Positions 1 to 8,526 of a stretch of DNA of 64,000 nucleotides are shown one piece after another (the first letter of the stretch is position 1; each line of letters opens with the position of its first letter). Source of the stretch: Cytobacillus massiliigabonensis (lineage in GTDB: Bacteria > Bacillota > Bacilli > Bacillales > Cytobacillaceae); the NCBI RefSeq assembly GCF_900199725.1, contig NZ_LT904904.1, positions 1,889,932-1,953,931 on the forward strand, in the 5' to 3' direction. Below the pieces are notes generated by a model, which saw only the letters and a list, made by a program, of their open reading frames with translations, did no database searches and was not told the origin of the DNA. The position numbers were made by a program, and so were the translations under genes.

Positions 1-113
1 AATTTTAATTGGCAATTCATCATCCCCTTTTAGAAAATTCAATTAAATTCATTATAAAGACGATTAATCATTGCCGCAATCTTATGTTTAAAAAATCACA
101 AAATTGACTATCT

Positions 114-139
114 ACTAATATGGCATGGGATGGTACAAT
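114..139 (+). promoter_or_regulatory. possible fhs promoter
   Basis: An extended -10 element, TGGTACAAT, ends at 139, about 50 bases before the fhs start. TTGACT lies at 114-119, but the spacing to the -10 is only 14 bases, so it is not a standard -35 box. No other feature is seen in bases 1-188, and no folate riboswitch was recognised. Confidence 0.35.
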
Positions 140-188
140 GTAGAAGTAGGAAAACGTTTTCAATAATTGAATGCTTAGGGGGATATTT

Positions 189-1877
189 ATGAATGTAAAA
201 CCTGTTGTCAAATCAGACATTGAAATCGCTCAACAATCATTTATGAAACCAATTACAGAGGTCGCAGAACAGATTGGCCTTTATGAGGATGACCTCGAAT
301 TATTTGGAAAATATAAAGCAAAATTATCTACAGAGGCATTGAAAAAGCTTGAAACAAAGAAGAGCGGGAAAATTATCCTTGTAACTTCGATTAATCCAAC
401 ACCCGCTGGAGAAGGGAAATCAACTGTAACTGTTGGATTAGGAGATGCCTTTACGAAAATCGGCAAGAAAGCAATTATTGCCATGCGTGAACCATCACTT
501 GGACCAACGATGGGTGTGAAAGGCGGAGCAACTGGCGGTGGCTATTCCCAGGTTCTGCCGATGGAGGATATAAATTTGCATTTCACTGGGGACCTTCATG
601 CAATAACGACTGCCAATAATGCACTGGCAGCCTTCATCGATAATCATCTCCAGCAAGGGAACGAGCTGGGCATTGATCAGCGCCGGATTGTATGGAAACG
701 TGCTCTTGATATGAACGATCGTGCTTTAAGAAAGGTAGTAATCGGCTTGGGCGGTCCAATGCAGGGGGTTCCTCGTGAAGATGGTTTCGATATTACGGTA
801 GCTTCTGAAATCATGGCGGTATTGTGTTTATCAACTGATCTTCAGGATTTGAAAAAGCGATTAGGGCAAATGGTCATTGCCTATAACTATGATAAACAGC
901 CTGTTACCGTAGCTGATTTAGGTGTTCAGGGGGCATTAACCATGCTGTTGAAAGAAGCAGTTAAACCGAACTTAGTACAAACCATTGAACACACGCCTGC
1001 GTTTATTCATGGAGGCCCTTTTGCAAATATTGCCCACGGCTGCAATAGCGTTATAGCAACAAAAACAGCCTCAAAGCTTGCTGATTTTGTTGTTACTGAA
1101 GGAGGCTTTGGTGCTGACTTAGGTGCGGAAAAGTTCCTCCATATAAAAGCTAGAAGTGCTGGGATTAAACCAGAGGCGGTTGTTATTGTTGCGACAATTC
1201 GTGCATTAAAAATGCATGGAGGCGTACCAAAAACTGACCTCGGGCGGGAAGATGTACAAGCACTAACCATCGGATTTGCCAACTTAAAGAAGCATATAGA
1301 AACGATTGAAAGCTTTGGCTTGCCATTTGTCGTTGCCGTGAATAAATTCGTTACTGATACGGATCAAGAAGTGCGCACTTTAATGGATCTATGTGATCAA
1401 GCAGGCATTTCAGTATCATTAACAGAAGTATGGGAAAAAGGCGGTGAAGGCGGAGTAGATCTTGCAAACAAACTGCTAGAGGTCATTGATAAGAAAGAGT
1501 CTAACTTCCAGCCGTTATATGAACTTTCCGATTCACTTGAAAATAAAATTCTTGCGATTGCCCAAAAGGTTTACGGAGCAGAAAAAGTTGAATTCTCATC
1601 AAAAGCAAAAAAACAGCTCAAAGATTTTGATAGCTTTGGCTGGAGCCACTTGCCAATATGTATGGCAAAAACACAGTATTCTCTATCTGACGATCCGACA
1701 AAGCTAGGCCGGCCAACAGGGTTTACAATCACGATTCGTGAATTTAAACCTTCCATTGGTGCTGGATTCATCGTTGCTTTAACAGGAGATGTAATGACAA
1801 TGCCTGGCTTGCCTAAATCACCAGCCGCTCTAAAAATGGATGTAGATGAGAACGGCAATGCAATTGGATTATTTTAA
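189..1877 (+). CDS. fhs: formate--tetrahydrofolate ligase
   Basis: Cytosolic one-carbon enzyme that makes 10-formyl-tetrahydrofolate from formate, THF and ATP, feeding purine and formyl-methionine synthesis. The 562-residue length is typical of the bacterial enzyme. Visible motifs are the ATP-binding loop [10 protein letters not shown] near residue 71, the glycine-rich stretch [10 protein letters not shown] near 109 and [12 protein letters not shown] near 334, which are the family signatures. The start is ATG 189, six codons inside the longest open frame, because AGGGGGA at 177-183 is correctly spaced for it. The next gene begins 13 bases after the stop, so they are probably cotranscribed. 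Confidence 0.95.
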   Translation: MNVKPVVKSDIEIAQQSFMKPITEVAEQIGLYEDDLELFGKYKAKLSTEALKKLETKKSGKIILVTSINPTPAGEGKSTVTVGLGDAFTKIGKKAIIAMREPSLGPTMGVKGGATGGGYSQVLPMEDINLHFTGDLHAITTANNALAAFIDNHLQQGNELGIDQRRIVWKRALDMNDRALRKVVIGLGGPMQGVPREDGFDITVASEIMAVLCLSTDLQDLKKRLGQMVIAYNYDKQPVTVADLGVQGALTMLLKEAVKPNLVQTIEHTPAFIHGGPFANIAHGCNSVIATKTASKLADFVVTEGGFGADLGAEKFLHIKARSAGIKPEAVVIVATIRALKMHGGVPKTDLGREDVQALTIGFANLKKHIETIESFGLPFVVAVNKFVTDTDQEVRTLMDLCDQAGISVSLTEVWEKGGEGGVDLANKLLEVIDKKESNFQPLYELSDSLENKILAIAQKVYGAEKVEFSSKAKKQLKDFDSFGWSHLPICMAKTQYSLSDDPTKLGRPTGFTITIREFKPSIGAGFIVALTGDVMTMPGLPKSPAALKMDVDENGNAIGLF

Positions 1878-1890
1878 TAGGTTCGATTAA

Positions 1891-2412
1891 ATGTTTGATC
1901 CTACTGCATTTGATAATATGAAAGTTGTGATTGAAGGCGCGATATATGATGAGGATCTAACGGGCGGAATCACGATTATTGATCGAAATGATTTATTGAA
2001 TTCAGCGAAGCTTTCCAGAAGATACGAAGTTTCTTTTTCCATCCATAAGAACGATAGTGTTGTTTGTACATTTATTTTGGAGGCAGGATTGGAAAATTTG
2101 GCTGCAGAGCTTTTGCCATCTGCTAAATCGGAGCTTCTTGCTGGGTGCCAATTGTATGTGAAGTTTTCTTTTATGCATCCGAATGAACGCTCCTATTTTC
2201 AAACGATTGAAAGATGTCTTAAAGACATTTGGGGTCCTGAACGGTCAATCAGCCAATCTGCCTTCTTCAATCCTTTTGATGAAGGCAATAGTGTAAGGAA
2301 TGAGACGTTCATTTCCTTTAACCGCTTAGTATATGAAGATCAATTGGATGACATTCTTGAAATGGTTAATTACATGATTGTTAGCCTAGAAAGATTGAGG
2401 ACCATAGTTTAA
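1891..2412 (+). CDS. conserved hypothetical protein downstream of fhs
   Basis: A 173-residue soluble protein of unknown function. It has no signal peptide or membrane segment and looks like a compact alpha/beta protein with many acidic residues. It begins 13 bases after fhs with only a weak AGG-type ribosome binding site, and a strong hairpin follows it, so fhs and this gene form a two-gene unit. Codon use matches its neighbours. I do not recognise the family. The context gives at most a weak hint of a link to folate or one-carbon metabolism. Confidence 0.7.
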   Translation: MFDPTAFDNMKVVIEGAIYDEDLTGGITIIDRNDLLNSAKLSRRYEVSFSIHKNDSVVCTFILEAGLENLAAELLPSAKSELLAGCQLYVKFSFMHPNERSYFQTIERCLKDIWGPERSISQSAFFNPFDEGNSVRNETFISFNRLVYEDQLDDILEMVNYMIVSLERLRTIV

Positions 2413-2420
2413 TCAACTCA

Positions 2421-2456
2421 AGCTCTGCCTGTATACGACTAGGCAGAGCTATTTCT
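2421..2456 (+). terminator. terminator-like hairpin after fhs unit
   Basis: A perfect 10-bp stem, AGCTCTGCCT with AGGCAGAGCT, has a 10-base loop and is followed by ATTTCT. The U tract is weak, so termination may be partial. Confidence 0.6.
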
Positions 2457-2698
2457 GTGGAAAAAAATAAATGACCGGTCTGATTAATTGAACAATCCTT
2501 AATGTACGGAGTAATAATAAGTGCAGTGAAATTAGGAAGACCGACATTTACATGCTTGGTTGTGAGTACATGCTCAGGGATGTTTTTTATCACAAATGGC
2601 GGTGGAAGATTCAAAATTATCTTTACATTCCGATGAACAGCTTTTACGATATAGAAGAATGTGGAAAACATTCAAATAAATTAAAGGAGGAGAAGGTT

Positions 2699-2758
2699 AT
2701 GAGTAAGATATTGGCAAAAGGTGAAGGAATCGATAGAAAAAGGAATGAAGTAACCTAG
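2699..2758 (+). CDS. 19-residue small ORF ahead of the GNAT fusion gene
   Basis: ATG 2699 is preceded by an ideal AAAGGAGG at 2683-2690 and encodes MSKILAKGEGIDRKRNEVT before TAG. It ends 17 bases before the next gene, which has its own site (AGGGAGG). The peptide is basic and hydrophilic. It could be a real microprotein, a translated leader, or a device for translational coupling. Only the strength of the ribosome binding site supports it. Confidence 0.45.
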   Translation: MSKILAKGEGIDRKRNEVT

Positions 2759-2775
2759 TTAGGGAGGACAAAAGG

Positions 2776-5700
2776 ATGAGTCAAATGACGAATACGATTA
2801 TCATCGAGGAATATAGAGAAGAACATGCACTTGCAATTGCGAAAATGTGGAACCTTAGCCGTGACAGCTGGGGTGGGGATACAAGAGTTCATACTGAAGA
2901 ATCAGTCAAAACAAAGGAAGCGAATGCAGGAAATATTGTTTTATATCTAGCTATTGATGGGGAAGAGGTTGTGGGCTATTGCAGCTTGTCTGAATATAAG
3001 GAGGATTTAGGCTCCCTGTATATCCCTTTGCTTAATGTTAGACCTGATTATCATGGCAAGAAGATCGGCAAAATGCTTGTTATGAAAGCAGTTGAAAAAA
3101 CAATTGAGCTCGGCTGGCCAAGAGTTGATCTATATACTTGGCCAGGGAATGTTAAAGCTGTTCCCTTATATAAGAAATGCGGGTTTTTCTGGGAGGATCG
3201 GGATGATACAACCCACCTGATGAATTTTATTCCTGCTGTAGTAAATACCCCCTTATTAAAGCCAGTTTTCACAAAAGTAGATTGGTATGATGCAAGTGTA
3301 AGAGAAATAGAAGTAAAACCGGACGGACTGAAGGAAAATGGCTTTACTTTTTACGAATATGAATGGAAAGATGAACAGACGAGTGCACGTGTTAGATTTG
3401 AACGAAGCGGAAGAGGCATTAGCCTCATTGAAACAGATGAATATCTGCTCGAACTAAAATTAGCTGATCACGAAGTAATCGAAGAAATGCCACAAAAAGT
3501 TGAGCTGCTATTTGTAAATAAAACAGCTGCACCCGCAATCTTAAAAGTTGACGTGAACGATCATGAGCGAACTGTATCTGCTTTTAAGGATGAGTTATTA
3601 GTAGAGAAGCGTGCGGTGCTCTCTGATCAGGTGATTTTTAAAAAAGGGGAAGAACCAAGCGAATGGAAAACACACCCGTTTTTCTCTGTAAATGTATCGA
3701 TTAATGGAGAAGAATGTGAATTAAGGCTTGGAGTGAAAACAAAACAGCCAGCCAAATTAACTGCCAAGACCAATGGGAATTTAAGCTTCATAGGCGAGAA
3801 AAAGGTTCTCGAGCTAGAGGTGGAAAATAATTTAAAGGAAGATGCTAATTTTGAACTTGTTTTTTCTCATGATGAACATGTCGAATTAGAAAAATATATT
3901 TTCTCTGTTTCATTAAAAAAGAATGAGCGAAAATTGATTGCGATTCCCTCTGTCGTGAAGAAATTTGGCTACTACCAGCCTCATATAGCAATCACAGTGC
4001 AAAAAGAGAGTGGTTCAGAGCTTACCTTCGAAAATAACTTAGTTGGAATGGCTCTGAAAAGCTTTGGCGAAAAATTTGGCGGGGAAACGAAGGATTACTG
4101 GCATGTTTATAATGGCAGCTATCAGGTGAATATTCGAAAACGGGATTACTTAATAACGGCTGGAAGAAATCAGCAAATAAATCAGACCTTTGCTTTTTTT
4201 GTGCCGAAGCTTGGTAAACCTTATTCAACAGAATTCTCTAAGCAAAAGCCGGCAACTGTTGAGTGGTATCTAGATGATTCAGCAATGATTTTTAAAATGG
4301 TTTTTCATTCTGCTGAATACGCAGGGGTTATTCTTACCCTCTATACAGCCCTTTATGGAGATGGAATAGTGAAGAAGTGGGCTGAGGTGGAGAATAACAG
4401 CATAGAAACCATACAAGAGCTTTATATAAATCAATCACTCTATCATGAGAAAAGTCATGTGTTTTTCCCGCTAGAAAAAGAAGTAATCGAGTTCTCAAAA
4501 ATTAAAGCTGTTGATTTTGGAGATATTCATTCTCAACGATTAACGGGAAATTGGTATTTTACACTGGATCATGGAGAGCCAATTGGTTTTTGTTGGCCAG
4601 CAGAAACAAAGGCGAATTTTGAAGGCTGGCAATTTTACTTAGAATATGAACTGGGATCTATAAAGCCAAAACAGTGTAAACAACTGGAACCATGTTATTT
4701 ATCCATTGGTGCATTTCGTACATGGCAGGAGCAGGAGGCTTTTGCAAATAAAGTGCCGAATGTGGTGCATTCCCAATCTTTTAGTGAGAAAGCGCTAAAA
4801 TTAGAGAGCAATAATCCAGTTGTGTACAAAGACCATCTACCTTTAGTACTGCAGACCTCCCGTACTAGTTTTATTAATGGACCGATAGAGCTGTTCTTAA
4901 ATGGCGAATTAAGGCAATTTGCTCAAATTTCATCAGCAGATGAAAGAACAAACTATCAAGCCCTGATCCCAGTAATTGGTGCACAGCCTATTTCGTTAAT
5001 AACGGGAAGTATTCAAATGGACAGTACTAAGACAAACTTAAATCAATTAGTTCTGGTTCCAAAAGGCAAAGTGGATGGCTATACTGAAATAGTCGAAGGG
5101 AATGGCGTTTATATATTAGATAATGGCATGATCCGAATAAAAGCGGCACCGGAATTTTATCCTGGTTTATATTCACTTGTCTATAATGAGAATGAATGGT
5201 TTGATTCTTCCTTTCCCGAAAGAGTGGCAAAAGGATGGTGGAATCCATGGGCAGGTGGTATGAAAACATCCCCTGCACAGCTAAATACATTTTCATTAAT
5301 GAAAGAGAGCACAACTGCTGAGTTTATGGATATTGAAGATAAACATGGAAATCAGTGGAGGAGCATTGCTCTGCACACGAAAATAGTGAATCATCCAGTT
5401 TGGAAGGGGCTTCACTATACACAGTATTTTGCTCTTCTACCTGGTGTGCCGGTTCTCGCTTATTTTGTAAAGGTCGTTAATTCTGGCGGAAAATCATTGC
5501 TATCAGAGACGCTGGAAACGGACATTTACTTAACAGGAGAATCATTAAAGGATCTTGCTGTTATTTCCGATTTCAATGACAATAAAATACATGCAGGTAT
5601 TGAAGAACTGGGTTTAAATTTGAAGAATGTAAGCTATATCTCCTCAGAGATCAGAAAAGAGAAACTATATCATATTGAAGGAGCAGAGAATGAAATCTTT

Positions 5701-5841
5701 GAAGGATATATGAATAAAGAGGCGTTTGAAGTCATCCTTCTTCAGGAAATAAAGGATACAACAAAACCGGGCTTTATCTTATTTGATCAAAGAGAAATTC
5801 CGAAATCAGTCCTCGAGAATCTGCGGCGGATTGTGTTTTAA
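2776..5841 (+). CDS. GNAT acetyltransferase fused to a very large C-terminal region
   Basis: A 1021-residue cytosolic protein. Residues about 8-155 form a GNAT N-acetyltransferase domain, with the acetyl-CoA loop RPDYHGKKIGKM near 89-100 and the C-terminal strand pattern VPLYKKCGF. The remaining ~860 residues lack signal peptide or membrane segments and are rich in predicted beta strands, with many Trp, Tyr and Phe residues (for example GWWNPWAGGMKTS near 825). This resembles beta-sandwich or carbohydrate-active accessory folds, but I recognise no catalytic motif. It has a good ribosome binding site (AGGGAGG). The amidohydrolase gene starts 10 bases downstream, so the two probably act in one pathway, perhaps acylation and hydrolysis of the same compound. 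Substrate unknown. Confidence 0.8.
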   Translation: MSQMTNTIIIEEYREEHALAIAKMWNLSRDSWGGDTRVHTEESVKTKEANAGNIVLYLAIDGEEVVGYCSLSEYKEDLGSLYIPLLNVRPDYHGKKIGKMLVMKAVEKTIELGWPRVDLYTWPGNVKAVPLYKKCGFFWEDRDDTTHLMNFIPAVVNTPLLKPVFTKVDWYDASVREIEVKPDGLKENGFTFYEYEWKDEQTSARVRFERSGRGISLIETDEYLLELKLADHEVIEEMPQKVELLFVNKTAAPAILKVDVNDHERTVSAFKDELLVEKRAVLSDQVIFKKGEEPSEWKTHPFFSVNVSINGEECELRLGVKTKQPAKLTAKTNGNLSFIGEKKVLELEVENNLKEDANFELVFSHDEHVELEKYIFSVSLKKNERKLIAIPSVVKKFGYYQPHIAITVQKESGSELTFENNLVGMALKSFGEKFGGETKDYWHVYNGSYQVNIRKRDYLITAGRNQQINQTFAFFVPKLGKPYSTEFSKQKPATVEWYLDDSAMIFKMVFHSAEYAGVILTLYTALYGDGIVKKWAEVENNSIETIQELYINQSLYHEKSHVFFPLEKEVIEFSKIKAVDFGDIHSQRLTGNWYFTLDHGEPIGFCWPAETKANFEGWQFYLEYELGSIKPKQCKQLEPCYLSIGAFRTWQEQEAFANKVPNVVHSQSFSEKALKLESNNPVVYKDHLPLVLQTSRTSFINGPIELFLNGELRQFAQISSADERTNYQALIPVIGAQPISLITGSIQMDSTKTNLNQLVLVPKGKVDGYTEIVEGNGVYILDNGMIRIKAAPEFYPGLYSLVYNENEWFDSSFPERVAKGWWNPWAGGMKTSPAQLNTFSLMKESTTAEFMDIEDKHGNQWRSIALHTKIVNHPVWKGLHYTQYFALLPGVPVLAYFVKVVNSGGKSLLSETLETDIYLTGESLKDLAVISDFNDNKIHAGIEELGLNLKNVSYISSEIRKEKLYHIEGAENEIFEGYMNKEAFEVILLQEIKDTTKPGFILFDQREIPKSVLENLRRIVF

Positions 5842-5851
5842 AGGAGAAAAT

Positions 5852-6706
5852 ATGAAGATAATCGATGCACATGTACATTTTTCAAATATCCAATCCTTTC
5901 ACCAAACAGCAAAAGAACTTTCTTTTGTCGACTATTCTTTTGATGGTTTTGTAAAGGAATACAGCGAGGCACATGTCGCTTTAAGTATAGCGATGGGGGT
6001 AACTGAAACGAGTGGAATGGGCTTTCCGGATTATGATGCAGCAACGCCAATGGGGATTGATTTAGCTGAGGGCATTCCTGAAAAAATGGTCTATTGCCCT
6101 GGGGTCAATCCATATGATTTAAGTGAACGATCTTTGGAAAAGCTAGAGCTTGAAATTCAAAATCCGCGGGCGGTTGGGATTAAAATATATTTAGGCTATT
6201 ACCCTTTTTATGCATATGATGAAGTGTATGAACCGGTGTATGCACTAGCGCAAAAATATCATCTGCCCATTGTGTTCCATACAGGGGATACGTACTCGGA
6301 AAGAGGCCTGTTAAAATATGCACACCCATTGACGATTGATGAGGTAGCAGTAAAGCATCGCAAGGTAAATTTTATGATGGCTCATTTTGGTGATCCGTGG
6401 ACCCTGACAGGGGCTGAACTTATATATAAAAACTCCAATGTTTACGCAGACCTTTCAGGTTTAATCGTCGGGACGGAAAAGGAATTGAAAAAACATAGTG
6501 AAAGCAGGTTTCTGGATCATTTAAGGCATGCACTTGTCTTCTCTGATTCATATGATAAGCTGCTGTTTGGCACTGACTGGCCGCTAGCGCCTATTGGTCC
6601 ATACATTGAATTTATTAAAGCATTAATTCCTGAACAGTATCATGAGGATGTTTTTTACAATACAGCTTTAAAAGTATTCCCAAAAATTAAGCCGTTTTTA
6701 TCATAA
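5852..6706 (+). CDS. amidohydrolase family 2 metal-dependent hydrolase
   Basis: A 284-residue TIM-barrel hydrolase of the amidohydrolase-2 type (the ACMS decarboxylase/uracil-saccharide hydrolase group). Expected metal and active-site landmarks are present: DAHVH at residues 5-9, VFHTGDT near 140, MAHFGDP near 175 and LFGTDWP near 237. The start ATG 5852 follows AAGGAG at 5841-5846, which overlaps the end of the upstream gene. The longer frame back to 5783 is rejected because it lies inside that gene. It is cotranscribed with the GNAT fusion gene and followed by a terminator hairpin. The substrate cannot be read from the sequence. Confidence 0.85.
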   Translation: MKIIDAHVHFSNIQSFHQTAKELSFVDYSFDGFVKEYSEAHVALSIAMGVTETSGMGFPDYDAATPMGIDLAEGIPEKMVYCPGVNPYDLSERSLEKLELEIQNPRAVGIKIYLGYYPFYAYDEVYEPVYALAQKYHLPIVFHTGDTYSERGLLKYAHPLTIDEVAVKHRKVNFMMAHFGDPWTLTGAELIYKNSNVYADLSGLIVGTEKELKKHSESRFLDHLRHALVFSDSYDKLLFGTDWPLAPIGPYIEFIKALIPEQYHEDVFYNTALKVFPKIKPFLS

Positions 6707-6718
6707 GCTATATATGCT

Positions 6719-6750
6719 GGAGACTGGCATTTTTTCGTCAGTCTCCTGAT
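6719..6750 (+). terminator. terminator after amidohydrolase
   Basis: GGAGACTG (6719-6726) pairs with CAGTCTCC (6739-6746). The loop is T-rich and the 3' tail only weakly U-rich. Confidence 0.5.
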
Positions 6751-6803
6751 GTTTTGAAAAGCCTATTTGTACATATAAATTAAACAGAAAAGGGGTAAAG
6801 GTT

Positions 6804-7652
6804 TTGACAAAAATCGCATGGGTTATAGATAGTACAGCATTTATTGATGAGGAATTGATCAATCACCCTCATGTATATCCGATTCCAATTACGATTTTAC
6901 TTGATGAAAAGGAGTATACAGAAGGGATAGATATTACACCAACCGAACTCTATGAAAAGTTGAAAACGTTAAAAACTCCCCCGAAAACATCGCAGCCTTC
7001 GATTGGGGCATTTCAAGCATTATATGATCGATTGAAAGAGCATTACGAAATTATTATTGCTGTATTGCTTTCAAGTAAATTAAGCGGTACCGTTTCTTCA
7101 AGCGAGCAGGCTGCACAGTTAGTTGATATCCCTGTTTTAACGATTGATTCGAAGATATTAACCTACCCATTAACGAGAATTTTGAAGAGAGGAGTGGAGC
7201 TGGCAGATTCAGGGTTTAAGCCAGAAGAGATTAAACAAAGATTAGAAGAGTTAAGCAATACGAGTGAAACGTACGTATTGATTGGTAGTTTAGAACAGCT
7301 TCATAGAAGCGGCAGAATGTCAGGTGTACAATTTTTTCTTGGAAGCATGCTTAATGTAAAGCCGATCATCTCCATTGAAGATGGGTCTTTAAATGTGAAA
7401 GAAAAAGCTAGAAGTGAACGAAAGGCAAAGGATAAAATTATTCAGCTGCTCCGGCATGCTCATGAAAAGAAGCCTTTGAAAGAAGCATATATTTTATATG
7501 GATTGCATGAGGAGGAAGCGCTGAAATGGAAGGAAGAACTCATACATGAATTTCCTGGTATTAAATTCGGGCATTATCCGCTCGGTGCGGCCATCGGTGT
7601 GCATGCAGGAGAAAATACATTGGGGATCAATTGGTTTAACGGGTTGGATTAA
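6804..7652 (+). CDS. DegV family fatty-acid-binding protein
   Basis: A 282-residue DegV protein. Members of this family bind a fatty acid between two alpha/beta domains, and in Gram-positives the FakB members present fatty acids to the kinase FakA. Family marks are the N-terminal DSTAFI (usually DST/SxxL), the TSQPSIGAF segment, the SSKLSGT loop near residue 89-95 and the HRSGRM motif near 168. The start is TTG 6804 behind AAGGGGT. It stands alone between two terminators and no fakA is nearby, so a role as a FakB subunit is plausible but unproven. Confidence 0.88.
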   Translation: MTKIAWVIDSTAFIDEELINHPHVYPIPITILLDEKEYTEGIDITPTELYEKLKTLKTPPKTSQPSIGAFQALYDRLKEHYEIIIAVLLSSKLSGTVSSSEQAAQLVDIPVLTIDSKILTYPLTRILKRGVELADSGFKPEEIKQRLEELSNTSETYVLIGSLEQLHRSGRMSGVQFFLGSMLNVKPIISIEDGSLNVKEKARSERKAKDKIIQLLRHAHEKKPLKEAYILYGLHEEEALKWKEELIHEFPGIKFGHYPLGAAIGVHAGENTLGINWFNGLD

Positions 7653-7699
7653 GATGGAAAATCCCTCCTTGTTTGTCGAAGAATCGATATATTTTAGAT

Positions 7700-7775
7700 T
7701 TTCGTAGATATATCACTCAATTTCGCAGATATAATATAAATTTCGAAGATAAATTAGTTGTTTTCGCGAAAAAAA
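7700..7775. repeat. degenerate 20-21 bp repeats with TTTCG(N)AGATA core
   Basis: The block TTTCG followed by A/G-rich AGATA recurs at 7700, 7721, 7741 and 7762, a spacing of 21, 20 and 21 bases. A weaker unit, TTGTCGAAGA, lies near 7674. It occupies the gap between degV and ypgQ and resembles the arrays at 11771 and 39586 in period and core. Confidence 0.7.
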
Positions 7776-7781
7776 CGTACA

Positions 7782-7809
7782 AAGTGCTGAATTAAGCACT
7801 TTTTCTTTT
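7782..7809 (+). terminator. terminator in the degV-ypgQ gap
   Basis: AAGTGCT (7782-7788) pairs with AGCACTT (7795-7801), followed by TTTCTTTTG. It lies 130 bases after degV, so the repeat array would be transcribed. Confidence 0.65.
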
Positions 7810-7878
7810 GCTTATTTTTCAAACAATCCCCCTCTTCATGGTAAAATAAATCTGGAATGAAAAAGGATGGTGCTTTTA

Positions 7879-8526
7879 GTGAAAGAAGATATGATTTTAA
7901 GAACAGAAAGCTTCGTAAAAGAAGTGCTTGGTAAAGACAGTACGGGACACGATTGGTATCATATTGAACGCGTTAGGAAAAATGCTTTATATATAGCGGA
8001 AAAAGAAAACAAGGGCAACCGTTTTATTATTGAAATGGCTGCACTGCTTCATGATATTCCTGATGAAAAGCTGAACCAATCGAAAGAGGCTGGAGAGAAG
8101 AAACTTACGGATTTCTTGGAATTATTAGCACTTGAAAAAGAAGTTCAAGAGAAAATTATTGAAATAATACATTCCATCTCTTTTAAAGGCGGAAGAAAAA
8201 CGAAATTAATGAGTGTGGAAGCTGAGATTGTTCAGGATGCAGACCGATTAGATGCAATTGGAGCGATCGGAATTGGACGTACCTTTGCATATGGAGGTAA
8301 AAAAGGGCATCTTCTTTACGATCCATCGATAAAAGTTAGGGAAGAAATGACAGAGAAAGAATACCGCACTGGAAAGTCATCAACGATCCATCATTTTTAT
8401 GAGAAGCTTTTAAAGCTAAAGGGTCTGCTTAATACAGATACAGCGCGGGAAATGGCGGAGAGTCGCCATCAATTTATGGAGCAATTCCTTGAGCAATTTT
8501 ACATTGAATGGAATGGTCAGTCATGA
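7879..8526 (+). CDS. ypgQ: HD-domain phosphohydrolase YpgQ
   Basis: A 215-residue HD-superfamily metal-dependent phosphohydrolase, like B. subtilis YpgQ, which has reported pyrophosphohydrolase activity. The metal ligands are visible: H in GHDWYHIERV near residue 24, the HD pair in LLHDIPD near 57-58 and D in QDADRLDAIG near 120. I chose GTG 7879 rather than ATG 7867, because the AAAGG at 7862-7866 abuts ATG 7867 but sits well spaced for GTG. The stop overlaps the next start (ATGA), so it is translationally coupled to the ABC-F gene. In B. subtilis ypgQ neighbours ypgR; here the ABC-F gene lies between them. Confidence 0.87.
   Translation: MKEDMILRTESFVKEVLGKDSTGHDWYHIERVRKNALYIAEKENKGNRFIIEMAALLHDIPDEKLNQSKEAGEKKLTDFLELLALEKEVQEKIIEIIHSISFKGGRKTKLMSVEAEIVQDADRLDAIGAIGIGRTFAYGGKKGHLLYDPSIKVREEMTEKEYRTGKSSTIHHFYEKLLKLKGLLNTDTAREMAESRHQFMEQFLEQFYIEWNGQS

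Noticed and set aside
2552..2698. 49-codon N-terminal extension of the small ORF at 2699
   Set aside because: No ribosome binding site at 2552, while AAAGGAGG marks the internal ATG.
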